Positions 41,756-51,677 of a stretch of DNA of 64,000 nucleotides are shown here, piece by piece (the first letter of the stretch is position 1; every line of letters starts with the position of its first letter). The position numbers were made by a program, and so were the translations under genes. This DNA is from Thermorudis peleae (GTDB lineage: Bacteria; Chloroflexota; Chloroflexia; Thermomicrobiales; Thermomicrobiaceae), in contig NZ_JQMP01000004.1 in NCBI RefSeq assembly GCF_000744775.1, forward strand, positions 124,001 through 188,000, read 5' to 3'. The notes under the pieces are model-generated. The model saw only the letters and a list, made by a program, of their open reading frames with translations. It was not told the DNA's origin and made no database searches.

Positions 41756-43120
41756 CTACCGAAGCGACACGCGACGCAAGCGAGACGATGCACGAACCTG
41801 CGGCGTCCGCCGAACCTCGGGGAGCATGCCACTGGTCAATACTGCGGCCAGCGCAAGGGCAAGGGTAACAAGAAACAGGACAAGAAAGCCAAAGTGATCA
41901 AGCAGCACACCACCGAGTGGAGGAGTGAGCGAGACAAGAGCAATAGCAGTGTTCGAAAGGCCGATAAAGGCTGGGCGTGTCGTTGGTTCCGCAATCTCCA
42001 GCGGATAGGTGAGGTTCGTCAGCCCCTGGCCACTGAGGACAGCTCCGTAGAGCGCGAAGATCAAGCTATAGAACAATAGGATCACAGGCGGATCGCTCAC
42101 CGGCAATCGATCAGCGATGACCGTCCAGCTCAGTAACGGCGGGAGCGCGAGTGCCAGAAGGGGCATGAGCGCACGGAGGAGCGCAATGAGCTGGAGCGCT
42201 AGCCGATTTCCCCATCGCTCAACGATCCACCCCCAGACTGGGCTACTGGCAAACCGGCACGCCGCCATGATCATCAGGGCAAGCCCAAGAAACTGAGCAG
42301 GCGCCCCGAGAACGAGCTGCGCATAGATAAGAAAAAAGGGATCAGCGAGACTCGCGAGGGTTACCAGCGTACGGTAGCTCAGAAACCGGCGGAATGCCGA
42401 CTGTCGCAGGACGATTGGCAAATCCGCGACCCAGCTTTGGACTGGCTCAGCCGTTTGCATAGACGGGCGACGCCGCAGCGGCGGATCGCTCACCCGTGCA
42501 CCGGCGTAGCTCGCTAACGCAAGCGCAGCAAAGCTTGCAAGAAAAATCGTGCCGTACGCAGCGCGTGTTGCGCCCTGCGCGTTGCTCACGGCACGCGCTA
42601 CGAGGAGGCCAGCTAGGAACGCAAGAGCACTGCCCCACACGTTGCGCTGGCTAAAAAAACGGGCACGGACATCGGCAGGAATCGCGCGGGTAAGCTGTTC
42701 GACGAGCGGGACAAACGCGAAGCCAGCCGCAAGATTGTAGATGGCGTAGGCAAGCGGGATCAGCCAGAGCAGCACGTGCTGCTGTGCCCCCACGAGGGCC
42801 ACCAGGCCGAGGGGCAGGATTGCCCAGGCACGGAGGAGTCCCGGCCAACCGGCCCACGCACGGAGCCGCCGGCGACGCTGAATGACTGCCGCCGCTACAG
42901 CCTGTGGAAGGAGCCAGAAGCCCGTGTTGATAGCTGGCATGAGACCGGCAAGGACATTCGAACCGCCGAGTTCGCTGATGAGCGGAGCAAGCACCAGTGT
43001 CGGATGGATCAGCGTGTCGCCGAGGACGAGGAGTGCGCCGTTCGCGATTCCGAAAACGACATCGCGGCGTGTTCGCGCACGGGTTGTCTCCCTCCTACCC
43101 GGAGATGCCGGCTCATGCAT
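41756..43120 (-). CDS. Major facilitator superfamily transporter
   Basis: Polytopic transporter of 454 residues with about twelve helices. It begins VVFGIANGALLVLGDTLIHP, the first-half loop has VIQRRRRLRAWAG, and the second half begins after a basic loop (SDPPLRRRPSMQT) with FRRFLSYRTLVTLASLADPF. The basic C-terminus ends SSRLRRVSLR. GGAGGAG lies upstream of the ATG. The substrate is unknown. It is followed on the same strand by the AI-2E family gene and preceded by pdxH with a 45-base gap. Confidence 0.85.
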   Translation of the reverse strand: MHEPASPGRRETTRARTRRDVVFGIANGALLVLGDTLIHPTLVLAPLISELGGSNVLAGLMPAINTGFWLLPQAVAAAVIQRRRRLRAWAGWPGLLRAWAILPLGLVALVGAQQHVLLWLIPLAYAIYNLAAGFAFVPLVEQLTRAIPADVRARFFSQRNVWGSALAFLAGLLVARAVSNAQGATRAAYGTIFLASFAALALASYAGARVSDPPLRRRPSMQTAEPVQSWVADLPIVLRQSAFRRFLSYRTLVTLASLADPFFLIYAQLVLGAPAQFLGLALMIMAACRFASSPVWGWIVERWGNRLALQLIALLRALMPLLALALPPLLSWTVIADRLPVSDPPVILLFYSLIFALYGAVLSGQGLTNLTYPLEIAEPTTRPAFIGLSNTAIALVSLTPPLGGVLLDHFGFLVLFLVTLALALAAVLTSGMLPEVRRTPQVRASSRLRRVSLR

Positions 43121-43165
43121 TCGCCTCGCTCCTCCTCAGTCGAGGATCGGCTGCGCATGCCTGCC

Positions 43166-43795
43166 TTACGGCTGCAGCCGCTCAATCTGCCATTGCCCAT
43201 CGGCCTGGCGGCGATAGCGAAAACGATCGTGCAGCCGATCGCGCCGCCCCTGCCAGAACTCAAATGTCTCGGGGACAACCCGAAAGCCGCCCCAGAACGG
43301 GGGACGGGGAACAGCACCTTCGGGAAACGCTTGGGCAAGTGCTGCGTGGCGCTCCTCAAGCGCGGCCCGGCTGTCAATCGGCTGGCTTTGCTGCGACGCC
43401 CATGCACTGAGCTGAGAGCCATAGGGACGAGACGCAAAGTAGGCATCTGATTCAGCCGAGCTGACACGCTCAACCAAGCCGCTCACGCGCACTTGCCGCT
43501 CGAGGGCATCCCAGTAGAAGAGCAACGCAGCTCGCGGATTAAGCGCAAGCTCTTTGCCTTTTTGGCTTTCATAGTTGGTGTAGAACACAAACCCACGCTC
43601 ATCAACGCCGCGCAGCAAGACCATGCGTACCGAGGGCACTCCATCGGGCGTGGCCGTCGCGAGCGCCATCGCGTTGGGATAGCGGATGCCGGCTTGTTCA
43701 GCGTCAGCAAACCATGCAGCAAACTGCTGAAACGGGTCATCGGCGAGGTCATGGCGGCAGAGCGGGCGATCAAGACTTGGGACTCGCGTCTGCAC
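43166..43795 (-). CDS. pdxH: Pyridoxamine 5'-phosphate oxidase
   Basis: FMN enzyme forming pyridoxal 5'-phosphate from PNP or PMP. 209 residues from the GTG at 43795, which has AAGGA 7 bases upstream; another GTG at 43819 extends it by 8 residues without a ribosome site. Motifs: [72 protein letters not shown] and the C-terminal [10 protein letters not shown], all conserved in PdxH. It is divergent from the HIT gene. Confidence 0.95.
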   Translation of the reverse strand: MQTRVPSLDRPLCRHDLADDPFQQFAAWFADAEQAGIRYPNAMALATATPDGVPSVRMVLLRGVDERGFVFYTNYESQKGKELALNPRAALLFYWDALERQVRVSGLVERVSSAESDAYFASRPYGSQLSAWASQQSQPIDSRAALEERHAALAQAFPEGAVPRPPFWGGFRVVPETFEFWQGRRDRLHDRFRYRRQADGQWQIERLQP

Positions 43796-43904
43796 TCCTC
43801 CATCCTTTCGCTGCAACACGGCACGCTTAGGCCGCTGACTGCGCTAAGGATAGAGCGGAACAGCCAGACCGTGTATTGTTCGCCAGCGAGGAAAGGAGCC
43901 TGCT

Positions 43905-44393
43905 ATGTCGCGATCGTGCCCGTTTTGTGCCATCGCCACGGGTGCAGCACCAGCTGAGATTGTGTACGCCGACGATCACGTCGTGGCCTTCCTCGATCAC
44001 CGTCCGCTCTTCCTCGGCCATACCCTTGTCATTCCCCGTGAACACTACGCGACGTTGCCTGACTTGCCACCAGCGCTGATCCCCCCTCTCTTCGGCGTTG
44101 TCCAGCGCCTGGCACAAGCAGTGCCACAGGCGCTCAACGCTGATGGCAGCTTCATCGCCATCAACAACCGCGTGAGCCAGAGCGTTCCGCATCTCCACGT
44201 TCACGTCGTTCCGCGTCGCCGCGGCGATGGCCTCCGCGGTTTCTTTTGGCCGCGGACGCGCTATGCCAGCCCAGAGGATATGGCAGCCATCGGCGCACGT
44301 ATCCGTGCAGCGCTTGTCACCCTCATAACTCTGCCCGAGGGAGAATCCTCCACCCGGGCAGAGTATCGGCACGACTGTGACCGTGAACGCTAG
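43905..44393 (+). CDS. HIT-family nucleotide hydrolase
   Basis: 162-residue histidine-triad protein. The N-terminus CPFCAIATG carries the zinc-type Cys pair of the Hint branch. The core has [20 protein letters not shown], and the catalytic triad is [13 protein letters not shown]. Such proteins hydrolyse AMP-amino or dinucleoside polyphosphate compounds. AGGAAAGGAG precedes the ATG. The C-terminal 20 residues are polar and overlap argG only at the shared stop CTAG. It is divergent from pdxH. Confidence 0.92.
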   Translation: MSRSCPFCAIATGAAPAEIVYADDHVVAFLDHRPLFLGHTLVIPREHYATLPDLPPALIPPLFGVVQRLAQAVPQALNADGSFIAINNRVSQSVPHLHVHVVPRRRGDGLRGFFWPRTRYASPEDMAAIGARIRAALVTLITLPEGESSTRAEYRHDCDRER

Positions 44394-45613
44394 GAGGATT
44401 GGCGACGCTGTTTGGCGAATGCAGCAACCGTGAGTGGCAAGCCGAAGAGGTTAATGAACCCTTCGGCATCCTTTTGGTTATAGACTGCATCAGCGCCAAA
44501 CGTGGCCAGCGACTCCTGATAGAGGCTATAGGGCGAGCGGCGACCGAGGACGATGCAGTTTCCTTTGTACAGCTTCAGTCGGACTTCGCCAGTAACTGTC
44601 CGCTGGGTCACGTCAACGAAGGCATCGAGCGCCTCACGGAGCGGAGTGAACCAGAGGCCATAGTAGACAAGCTCAGCGTACTTCTGGGCCACGAGGTCTT
44701 TGTAGTGCAGGGTCTCGCGATCGAGCGTGATTGATTCCAGCTCGTTATGAGCAATCGCCAAAATCGTTGCCCCAGGCTGCTCATAGACGCCACGGCTTTT
44801 CATGCCGACGAGGCGGTTTTCAACCAGGTCGATGCGTCCAATACCGTGCTCACCGCCCAGCTGGTTGAGCTTCTCGAGGAGCGTCACCGGATCAAGTCGC
44901 TCGCCATTCAGGCTGACGGGATAGCCCTGCTCAAAGCCAAGCGTGATCTCAACCGGCGTATCGGGCGCAGCTTCCGGGCTCTTCGTCAGCTGGAACATGT
45001 CCTCGCGCGGAGCAGTCCAGGGATCCTCAAGCGGTCCACCTTCGTGGCTAAGATGCCACAGGTTTTGGTCGCGGCTGTAGATGTTTTCGCGCGATTGGCT
45101 TACGGGGATACCACGCGAGGCGGCATACTCGAGCAACGCTTCACGCCCGCTCAAGTCCCACTCACGCCACGGAGCTATGACTTTGAGTTCGGGGGCCAGC
45201 GCCTTGTATGTCAGCTCAAAGCGAACCTGATCGTTCCCTTTGCCGGTACAGCCGTGCGCGACAGCATCAGCGCCCTCTTTCTTGGCGATCTCGACCTGGT
45301 ACTTTGCGATGAGCGGTCGCGCAAAGCTCGTGCCTAACAGATACTTGCGCTCGTAAACCGCACCAGCGCGCAAGGTCGGAAATGCGTATTGTGTTAAGAA
45401 CTCTTCTTTCAGGTCAAGGACATAGGCCTTTGAAGCGCCCGTCGCCAGGGCCTTCTGCTCGATCTGCGAAAGATCATCACCTTGGCCAATATCGGCTGTG
45501 AAGGTGATGACCTCGCACTGGTACGTCTCCTTGATCCACTTCAAGATGGTCGACGTATCGAGCCCGCCAGAATACGCCAGGACGACTTTCTTCACTGTCG
45601 GCTTCTCGCCCAT
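44390..45613 (-). CDS. argG: Argininosuccinate synthase
   Basis: Joins citrulline and aspartate with ATP in arginine synthesis. 407 residues, the normal size. The P-loop is [17 protein letters not shown], then [60 protein letters not shown] and [20 protein letters not shown]. The ATG at 45613 has AAAGGAG about 9 bases upstream. No argH follows, so the arginine genes are scattered. Its stop shares four bases with that of the HIT gene. Confidence 0.97.
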   Translation of the reverse strand: MGEKPTVKKVVLAYSGGLDTSTILKWIKETYQCEVITFTADIGQGDDLSQIEQKALATGASKAYVLDLKEEFLTQYAFPTLRAGAVYERKYLLGTSFARPLIAKYQVEIAKKEGADAVAHGCTGKGNDQVRFELTYKALAPELKVIAPWREWDLSGREALLEYAASRGIPVSQSRENIYSRDQNLWHLSHEGGPLEDPWTAPREDMFQLTKSPEAAPDTPVEITLGFEQGYPVSLNGERLDPVTLLEKLNQLGGEHGIGRIDLVENRLVGMKSRGVYEQPGATILAIAHNELESITLDRETLHYKDLVAQKYAELVYYGLWFTPLREALDAFVDVTQRTVTGEVRLKLYKGNCIVLGRRSPYSLYQESLATFGADAVYNQKDAEGFINLFGLPLTVAAFAKQRRQSS

Positions 45614-45806
45614 CGGAACATGCTCCTTTCTGTCAGTACCGGCCAAGCTCCGACAACGTGCGTACTATGCCGCTTGGCCTGACTCGTCCTGGCAGGTGGT
45701 GTCGAATCACGCTGTCCTCCCACACCCTCCGAACCATAACCTTCCCAAGCCTAACAACGCGCGTCAGTGTGCGCAAGACGCAGAGCCTGTGCCACGCGTC
45801 GCATGC

Positions 45807-45812
45807 TATCAT
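45807..45812 (+). promoter_or_regulatory. Possible extended -10 promoter for the propeller/GT operon
   Basis: TGCTATCAT has a TATCAT box at 45807-45812 preceded by TG, an extended -10, 54 bases before the GTG start. No convincing -35 box is visible. Confidence 0.35.
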
Positions 45813-45865
45813 TCTTCAGGGCAGAGAGGCCGAGGGCAGGGGAGGGATTGCGGGAAGGACCCTCA

Positions 45866-47800
45866 GTGCGACTTGGCTCCGTTCAGCGAACGCTGCGGAC
45901 GCTGGCCTGGCTCCTGATCCTGACAGCGTTTGTCGGCGTCGGTCTAGTCGCTGCCGCATCACCACAAGCTTCGCCATCGACCACTCCACGACCTCTCGCT
46001 TTCCTGGCACGCGACCAATCGTTATGGTTTGGCGATGACCAGCACGGTCCAACGCGCCAAGTGACACACGACCTTGCCGTTCGCGACGTTGTCTGGGCAC
46101 CGAGCGGCGATGCCGTCGCCTTGACCGCAGACCAAAACGGCCAGGCTATTGTTGCGATTGCTGACCTCGGGACAGGCTCAGTCCATCTGCTTGGACCGGG
46201 CGCTCAGCCAAGCTGGACCGCTGATGGCAGCCGGCTCGCGTATCTTGATCACGGAACAATCCGCGTTGTTGACCACACCGGAGCGCCACTTGCCACCTAT
46301 GCCGTCGGCGCATCGGCAATTCGCTGGGCCCCGGACGGACACGCCATCGGCTTTACACAGCCGGCTGGCGGAACTCAGCTCGCTCCTGAGTGTCCAAGCC
46401 AGGTGCTCGGTTGGATTGACACTGCAACCGGGCAGGCTCGGCCAATCGGAACAAGCTTTGGCGACTTTGCCTGGCAAGGGACTGGAAGCGCCATCCTCTA
46501 CGTTTCTGGACAAGATGCCACGCTCTGGCGCTACGACCTTACAAGCGGTAAAGCTCAGCAACTCCTCGCCCGCACCCCTGATGTCTGCCACAGCGATCTC
46601 ATTATGTCGGCTGATGGCACAACCGTGTTCTTCCTCGACGCGACGTCATCTGGGCGAACGCTCATCGCGCTCTCCCTGGCCTCTGGGCGGGTACGGGAGT
46701 ATCCCAATCTGCCGATCGGCTACCCTGGCCAGCACTTGCCCCACGCCTATCTCTGGATCGACCCAACGGCTCAGGTTGCGTATGTCACCCAAAGTTATCC
46801 CACCACGGTAACGCGCATTGATCTGGCTTCGGGAGCCCAGACGACGCTGCTGCAAAACGACTACCGCATGCTGCTCGCTGTTGCGCCAGATGGGCAGACG
46901 CTGGCACTCCTGGATAACCCGACTGGCAAACCACCGATTGTGACACTCCTTGATCTCACGACACGGCAGACGCACGCGTTGAACGGCATCGGCTGGCTGG
47001 CATGGCAGCCTCCAGCCCTCACACCACTAACGTTCCAGGCATGGCAGGCGGTCTGGGACCGCGAAGATCGCCCGGTCGCTGCAGGAGCGGCCCAGCGAAC
47101 CTGGATGTGGGGTCCACAACCCTTCGCGGTTTTCGAAGAACCCTATGCGGACGCCACTGGCGGTCATCGCGCAGTCGAGTACTGGGACAAAGCGCGGATG
47201 GAGGTTAATCAACCGAGGGCGGATCGATCGAACCGCTGGTATGTGACGAACGGTTTGCTTGTCCGTGAGCTGATCACCGGCCAGTTGCAGGTCGGCGACA
47301 ACCAGTTCATTCCGCGCGCTCCGGCGCAGATCCCGGTTGCTGGCGATCCTGATGACCAGACAGGTCCAACCTACGCGACGCTCGCCCGTGTCCTGGCCAC
47401 TCCACCCACGCCGGTCGGTGCAGAGATCCGGCAGCGGCTTCACCGAGACGGCACCGTGACGCAAGACGGTCCCGGCGGGGTTCATGCGGCCTACCTTGTG
47501 CCCCAAACGCAGCACACGATCGCCGACGTTTTCTGGGCATATCTCCAAAGCGAAGGGCCGATCTGGAACGGCCAAGCGTTTGTCACTGGAAAGCTCTTCG
47601 ATCCGCTCTTCTTCGCGACTGGATACCCGATTACTGAGGCATACTGGGCACAGGTGAAAGTTGGTGGGCAGGTAAAGGACGTGCTCATTCAGTGTTTTGA
47701 ACGACGCTGTTTGACGTACACCCCATCGAACCCACCAGGCTGGCAAGTGGAAATGGGCAATGTCGGTTGGCACTACGCACGCTGGCGCTACGGCTTCTAA
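45866..47800 (+). CDS. Exported beta-propeller protein with C-terminal Chloroflexota module
   Basis: 644 residues. The N-terminal hydrophobic segment LAWLLILTAFVGVGLVAAAS serves as signal or anchor. A TolB/WD-like propeller follows with blades ending in motifs such as VVWAPSGDAVALTADQNGQA, SWTADGSRLAYLDHG and IRWAPDGHAIGFTQP. The last 250 residues form a separate module (EEPYADATGGHRAVEYWDKA to GWHYARWRYGF) that also occurs in the gene at 53674-55491. The start is GTG at 45866 with GAAGGA 7 bases upstream. The glycosyltransferase downstream overlaps by 41 bases. Function unknown; an extracellular binding role is plausible. Confidence 0.8.
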   Translation: MRLGSVQRTLRTLAWLLILTAFVGVGLVAAASPQASPSTTPRPLAFLARDQSLWFGDDQHGPTRQVTHDLAVRDVVWAPSGDAVALTADQNGQAIVAIADLGTGSVHLLGPGAQPSWTADGSRLAYLDHGTIRVVDHTGAPLATYAVGASAIRWAPDGHAIGFTQPAGGTQLAPECPSQVLGWIDTATGQARPIGTSFGDFAWQGTGSAILYVSGQDATLWRYDLTSGKAQQLLARTPDVCHSDLIMSADGTTVFFLDATSSGRTLIALSLASGRVREYPNLPIGYPGQHLPHAYLWIDPTAQVAYVTQSYPTTVTRIDLASGAQTTLLQNDYRMLLAVAPDGQTLALLDNPTGKPPIVTLLDLTTRQTHALNGIGWLAWQPPALTPLTFQAWQAVWDREDRPVAAGAAQRTWMWGPQPFAVFEEPYADATGGHRAVEYWDKARMEVNQPRADRSNRWYVTNGLLVRELITGQLQVGDNQFIPRAPAQIPVAGDPDDQTGPTYATLARVLATPPTPVGAEIRQRLHRDGTVTQDGPGGVHAAYLVPQTQHTIADVFWAYLQSEGPIWNGQAFVTGKLFDPLFFATGYPITEAYWAQVKVGGQVKDVLIQCFERRCLTYTPSNPPGWQVEMGNVGWHYARWRYGF

Positions 47801-48779
47801 CGACACGCGAACGCTCTGGGTGATTATCGTCAGCTACAACGCTGCGCAGTTGCTCGACCGTTGTCTGCGCTGCGTGCTGGCAAGCCAGCTGGACCGGCGC
47901 TTGATTGTCTATGTCGTTGACAATGCCTCGACTGATGACAGCATGACCGTCGCCCGAACCTATAGTAGCGATCCCCGACTGCGCATTCGCCCATTGGACA
48001 CCAACCTCGGCTTTGCCCGGGCAAATAACGTGGTGCTGCGGGAGATTTTGGCCGAAGGGTCTCACCAACACGATCTTGTGCTCCTGTTGAACAACGACTG
48101 TTTCGTCGAGCCAGAGACCCTTCAGCGCTTAGCGCTGTTCCTCGACAAGCATCCCGATGCCGGTATTGTCGGCCCGAAGCTCATCTTGCCTACCGGCGCG
48201 CTTGACTTAGCCTGCCGTCGTGCATTTCCGACACCAGCGAACGCGCTGTGGAAATTCCTCGGGCTAGCACGCTGGTTCCCACACCATCCGCGATTCGGTC
48301 AATACAACCTGACCTACACCGACCCGAACCAGACGCTCGAGGTCGATGCAGTCAGCGGCGCATGCATGGCTATCCGTCTCGCTGCAATCGCTGACGTCGG
48401 CCTGTTGGATGAAGCGTTCTTCATGTATGGCGAAGATCTCGACTGGGCTTACCGCGTGAAGCAGGCAGGTTGGCGCGTCTTCTACTATCCAGCCGTGCAG
48501 GCACTGCACCTCAAGGGCGGGTCAGGGGGACGACGCACGCCACAGTCTGTCCGCGCCTTTTACCAGGCGATGGCGCTTTTCTACCGCAAACACTATGCCG
48601 CGCGCTCACCGGCCTGGCTTAACGCGCTGGTGATGCTCGGCATCACGCTCTTCGGCGGCATCGCATATGCCCGCGCCCTTCTCCACGCGGGATCACTCAC
48701 CTCGTCGAGCATCCCTACGCCCCAGCAGCCGGCTCATGAACTCGGCCGTCCCCTCTCCTCACGCCATTCAGTGAAGTGA
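47760..48779 (+). CDS. Family 2 glycosyltransferase (rhamnosyltransferase-like)
   Basis: Cytoplasmic or membrane-attached sugar transferase of 339 residues. The GT-A fold starts LWVIIVSYNAAQLLDRCL, then VYVVDNASTDDS, NLGFARANNV, and the metal motif region LLLNNDCFVEPETLQRL. VDAVSGACMAIR and MYGEDLDWAYRVKQAGWRVF are the acceptor-side hallmarks. A hydrophobic stretch near the end (LNALVMLGITLFGGIAYARAL) may dip into the membrane. The start overlaps the propeller gene by 41 bases and has a weak ribosome site, so translation is probably coupled. Confidence 0.9.
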   Translation: MSVGTTHAGATASNDTRTLWVIIVSYNAAQLLDRCLRCVLASQLDRRLIVYVVDNASTDDSMTVARTYSSDPRLRIRPLDTNLGFARANNVVLREILAEGSHQHDLVLLLNNDCFVEPETLQRLALFLDKHPDAGIVGPKLILPTGALDLACRRAFPTPANALWKFLGLARWFPHHPRFGQYNLTYTDPNQTLEVDAVSGACMAIRLAAIADVGLLDEAFFMYGEDLDWAYRVKQAGWRVFYYPAVQALHLKGGSGGRRTPQSVRAFYQAMALFYRKHYAARSPAWLNALVMLGITLFGGIAYARALLHAGSLTSSSIPTPQQPAHELGRPLSSRHSVK

Positions 48780-48869
48780 GACCATCAGCTTCTGGCCGAT
48801 CGAAAGCTGCACCGTGCGCTGCTCCCTGAACATCTTGCCGTCGCAACATGTATGACTGGGGAAGCAGCG

Positions 48870-49199
48870 TCATTCCTGGGCTTCGTCACGCGCACGGTCG
48901 ATAGCATATGCCAGGCGTTCACGGCGTTGGATTGCTTCGGGATCGATGTGGAGTTGTTCGCCGAGGGCTACAAGATAGGCGTCGAAAGATACGGCGCCAA
49001 GCTCACGGGGTTGTGCTTGCGCAGTCAGGACATCGGCGCACGATGGACTACAGGCCAGTAAAATGGGCCCGACACTCACGGCGTCGAGCGGCCACAGCGC
49101 GAAACTGACTTCATCGCTCCTCGAGAGCAGACGTCCGCAGGCGTCGCAGCGTCCGTCGGGGAAGAACGTATCATGTTCTCGTCGCATCACCAGCGGCAT
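48870..49199 (-). CDS. Small protein with CxxC...CxxxC zinc-finger-like pattern
   Basis: 109 residues, family not recognised. It begins MPLVMRREHDTFFPDGRCDAC, and CDACGRLL pairs with LLACSPSCADVL about 35 residues later, a four-Cys pattern suited to one zinc ion. The C-terminal half is helical and charged and ends RARDEAQE. GAGGAA lies 6 bases before the ATG at 49199; upstream in-frame ATGs have poorer sites. The Cys spacing and codon pattern make me accept it as a real gene. It is divergent from the small membrane protein gene. Confidence 0.6.
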   Translation of the reverse strand: MPLVMRREHDTFFPDGRCDACGRLLSRSDEVSFALWPLDAVSVGPILLACSPSCADVLTAQAQPRELGAVSFDAYLVALGEQLHIDPEAIQRRERLAYAIDRARDEAQE

Positions 49200-49273
49200 G
49201 TGTACTTCCTCACCTCCACTGTCTGCTTTTGCTTTCATGATTATGCGGCGCGAGCAAGACGGGGGGAAGGAGC

Positions 49274-49765
49274 ATGATAGGACTTTGGTTTGCATTTGGC
49301 TCGGTTGTCCTCTGGGGATTTCTCGCAACCATCATCTTGACGTTGACACTCCGGATGAGTCAGGCTATCGGCCTGACCCGGATGGACATTCCGCTTATCC
49401 TTGGGCTGCTCTTCACGCCAGACCGTGAGCGCGCCAAAGTGTATGGCGTGCTGATTCATGTGCTGAACGGTTGGCTCATTGCCTTCCTCTATGCCGCGTA
49501 CTTCCGGCTCCTCGGCCACGCGTCCTGGGAATGGGGCTTGCTCGGCGGGCTGCTGCACGGCGTTGTCGTCGTCATGCTTGTATTGCCAATCCTGCCGGGG
49601 ATTCACCCACGGATGGCAAGTGAGACAACCGGGCCAGAGCCAACGCGCCACTTGCAAGCCCCTGGCTTTCTCGGCTTAAACTACGGTCGCCGGACTGCGC
49701 TTGCCACCCTGGCAACCCATGCGCTGTACGGGGTGATTCTTGGCATTGGCCTCGGTCTACACTAA
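49274..49765 (+). CDS. Small integral membrane protein
   Basis: 163 residues with about four membrane helices: FAFGSVVLWGFLATIILTLT, GVLIHVLNGWLIAFLYAAYF, GLLGGLLHGVVVVMLVLPIL and ATLATHALYGVILGIGLGLH. No family is assigned with confidence. The loop between helices 3 and 4 has HPRMASETTGPEPTRHLQAP. GGGGGAAGGAG precedes the ATG. Its stop shares four bases (CTAA) with the GH15 gene on the other strand. Confidence 0.75.
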   Translation: MIGLWFAFGSVVLWGFLATIILTLTLRMSQAIGLTRMDIPLILGLLFTPDRERAKVYGVLIHVLNGWLIAFLYAAYFRLLGHASWEWGLLGGLLHGVVVVMLVLPILPGIHPRMASETTGPEPTRHLQAPGFLGLNYGRRTALATLATHALYGVILGIGLGLH

Positions 49766-51597
49766 CAGCAGCGTTCCTGGAGCGTTAGCGCAGCACTGAT
49801 AAGCCCCAGATGGCTGAACGCCTGCGGGAAGTTACCCAGCTGCTCACCAGTTTCCGGATGCAACTCCTCAGCCAGGAGGCCAAGGTCATTGGCGCGCTTC
49901 AGCAGCCGCTCGAAATACGTGGTCGCCTGGTCACAGCGGCCGAGCCGTGCAAGGGCCTCAACTAACCAGAAGGAACAGATGACAAACGCGCCTTCGCGCC
50001 CTGGCAAGCCATCATCACGCCGATAGCGGTAGACAAGCTCATCCTGGCCAAGTTCACGGATGACCGCGTCCACTGTTCCAACAATCCGCGGGTCAGTTGG
50101 AGGCAGGAAATGGTCGAGCAGCGCAAGCCACAGCAATGCCGCATCCATCCCCCCACCAGGCGTGCTAACGAACGCACCGCGCTTGGGATCGAAGCCGTGC
50201 TGCTCAATCCAATCCAGCATAGCCCGCTCGGCCTGCTCCATGGCTGTCAGGGGCAGCGTGAACCCATCGAACGCCGCCAGCTCACGCGCGCAGCGAAGCG
50301 CGGCATAGCACATCGCTTTCGAGTGGGTATGGTGTGCCCGGCCACTGCGCGGCTCCCAGATACCATCGTCAGGCTCGGCCCAGCGTCGTAGCACGGTTTG
50401 CACCAGCCCACGAATGAACCGCTGGGCATCGCGATCAAACGGCCGCCCAGAGACCCGGCGATATTGCCACAGCGCCAGCATCACCTCGCCATAGACGTCA
50501 AGCTGCAGCTGGTCGCTGGCAGCATTGCCCACACGGACAGGCCGTGCCCCACCATACCCCTCGAGGTCAAGCAGCTCCCGTTCAGGAATATGCGCTTCGC
50601 CATAGAGCGTGTAGACAACCTGCAGCTCCGGATGCGTCAGGTGGGTTGCGTAGAGCAGCCAATCGACGAACGCTTCGGCCTCGCGATGGTAGCCAAGCTC
50701 AAGCAGGACGCGCACCGTGAATGCTGCGTCACGCAGCCAGCAATAGCGATAATCCCAATTCCGCACCCCACCGGGCCATTCTGGCAGTGACGTCGTTGGC
50801 GCTGCCACAATGGCCCCACTGGGAGCATAGGTGAGGAGTTTGAGGGTAATCGCGCTCCGCACCACTGCTTCGTGATACGGGCCGGTGTACGCACAGCGAT
50901 TTGCCCACGCACGCCAGAATCGCTCCGTTGCGTGCTCGAATCGATCGAGAAGCTGCGGAACGGGTAGTTCGGCTGGCGCTTCCATCGAGTACGCGAGCAC
51001 AAGGTCGAGTTGCTCGCCCGCTTGCAGCGTTACCTCGCCGGTCAAGACGCCACCTCGCACCCGCAAGGGATGAGAGCAGTACGCCATGCACAGTTGATCA
51101 GCCCAGCCAATCGTAGCCAGCGTCGGAATAACCTGGCGCACCTCCGGCGTGCTCCGCCCAAAGTTCGGGCGCAACCGCACGCTCACCTGCAGCGGAACGC
51201 GCCCCTGTGTGCACCGTACCCGGCGGATAATCGCACGCGGCGGGACGGGGAGCTGGCGCTTCTCCGCCTCAGTCAACGCTGGCATGAAATCGCTTACCAC
51301 CACGCAACCATCGTCGGTCTGGAATGTTGTGTCGAGAATTGCCGTACCAGGGCGATAACAGCGGGAAACGGTTGCTGAGACGCTCGGTGTGATGACACAG
51401 GAGCCACCGACATCAGCGTCAAGCAGGCGAGCCAACACCGGATCGCCATCAAAGCGCGGCAGACACCACCAGTCGATCGAGCCAAGGAGCGAGACCAGCG
51501 CGACACTGCGGCAGTCGCCGATGACACCATAGGCGCCGATCGGCAGGTATCGCGCTGTTCGCAGTTCCTCCGTCCGCTGCAGCGCTCGTTGCTCCAC
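49762..51597 (-). CDS. Glycoside hydrolase family 15 (glucoamylase/trehalase-like)
   Basis: Intracellular alpha-glucosidase of the GH15 group, possibly a trehalase or dextran glucosidase. 611 residues from the GTG at 51597, which has GGGAGG 5 bases upstream; an ATG at 51627 has no ribosome site. The N-terminal trehalase-like domain reads YLPIGAYGVIGDCRSVALVS and SIDWWCLPRFD. The catalytic (alpha/alpha)6 barrel has GGVRNWDYRYCWLRDAAFTV, the general acid region DDGIWEPRSGRAHHTHSKAM, and the C-terminal base region HPETGEQLGNFPQAFSHLGL. No signal peptide. It is divergent from the creatininase-family gene. Confidence 0.93.
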   Translation of the reverse strand: MEQRALQRTEELRTARYLPIGAYGVIGDCRSVALVSLLGSIDWWCLPRFDGDPVLARLLDADVGGSCVITPSVSATVSRCYRPGTAILDTTFQTDDGCVVVSDFMPALTEAEKRQLPVPPRAIIRRVRCTQGRVPLQVSVRLRPNFGRSTPEVRQVIPTLATIGWADQLCMAYCSHPLRVRGGVLTGEVTLQAGEQLDLVLAYSMEAPAELPVPQLLDRFEHATERFWRAWANRCAYTGPYHEAVVRSAITLKLLTYAPSGAIVAAPTTSLPEWPGGVRNWDYRYCWLRDAAFTVRVLLELGYHREAEAFVDWLLYATHLTHPELQVVYTLYGEAHIPERELLDLEGYGGARPVRVGNAASDQLQLDVYGEVMLALWQYRRVSGRPFDRDAQRFIRGLVQTVLRRWAEPDDGIWEPRSGRAHHTHSKAMCYAALRCARELAAFDGFTLPLTAMEQAERAMLDWIEQHGFDPKRGAFVSTPGGGMDAALLWLALLDHFLPPTDPRIVGTVDAVIRELGQDELVYRYRRDDGLPGREGAFVICSFWLVEALARLGRCDQATTYFERLLKRANDLGLLAEELHPETGEQLGNFPQAFSHLGLISAALTLQERCC

Positions 51598-51677
51598 TCG
51601 GCCCTCCCGCGCTTTTCCGCCACTCATGGTACTATGGCGCGTTGAGATAACGGCGCAGAAGCCGAGAGGGAAATGTG

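Noticed and set aside
47027-47806. 259-codon minus-strand frame inside the propeller gene
   Set aside because: It is a shadow of the conserved C-terminal module, which recurs as protein elsewhere in the window.
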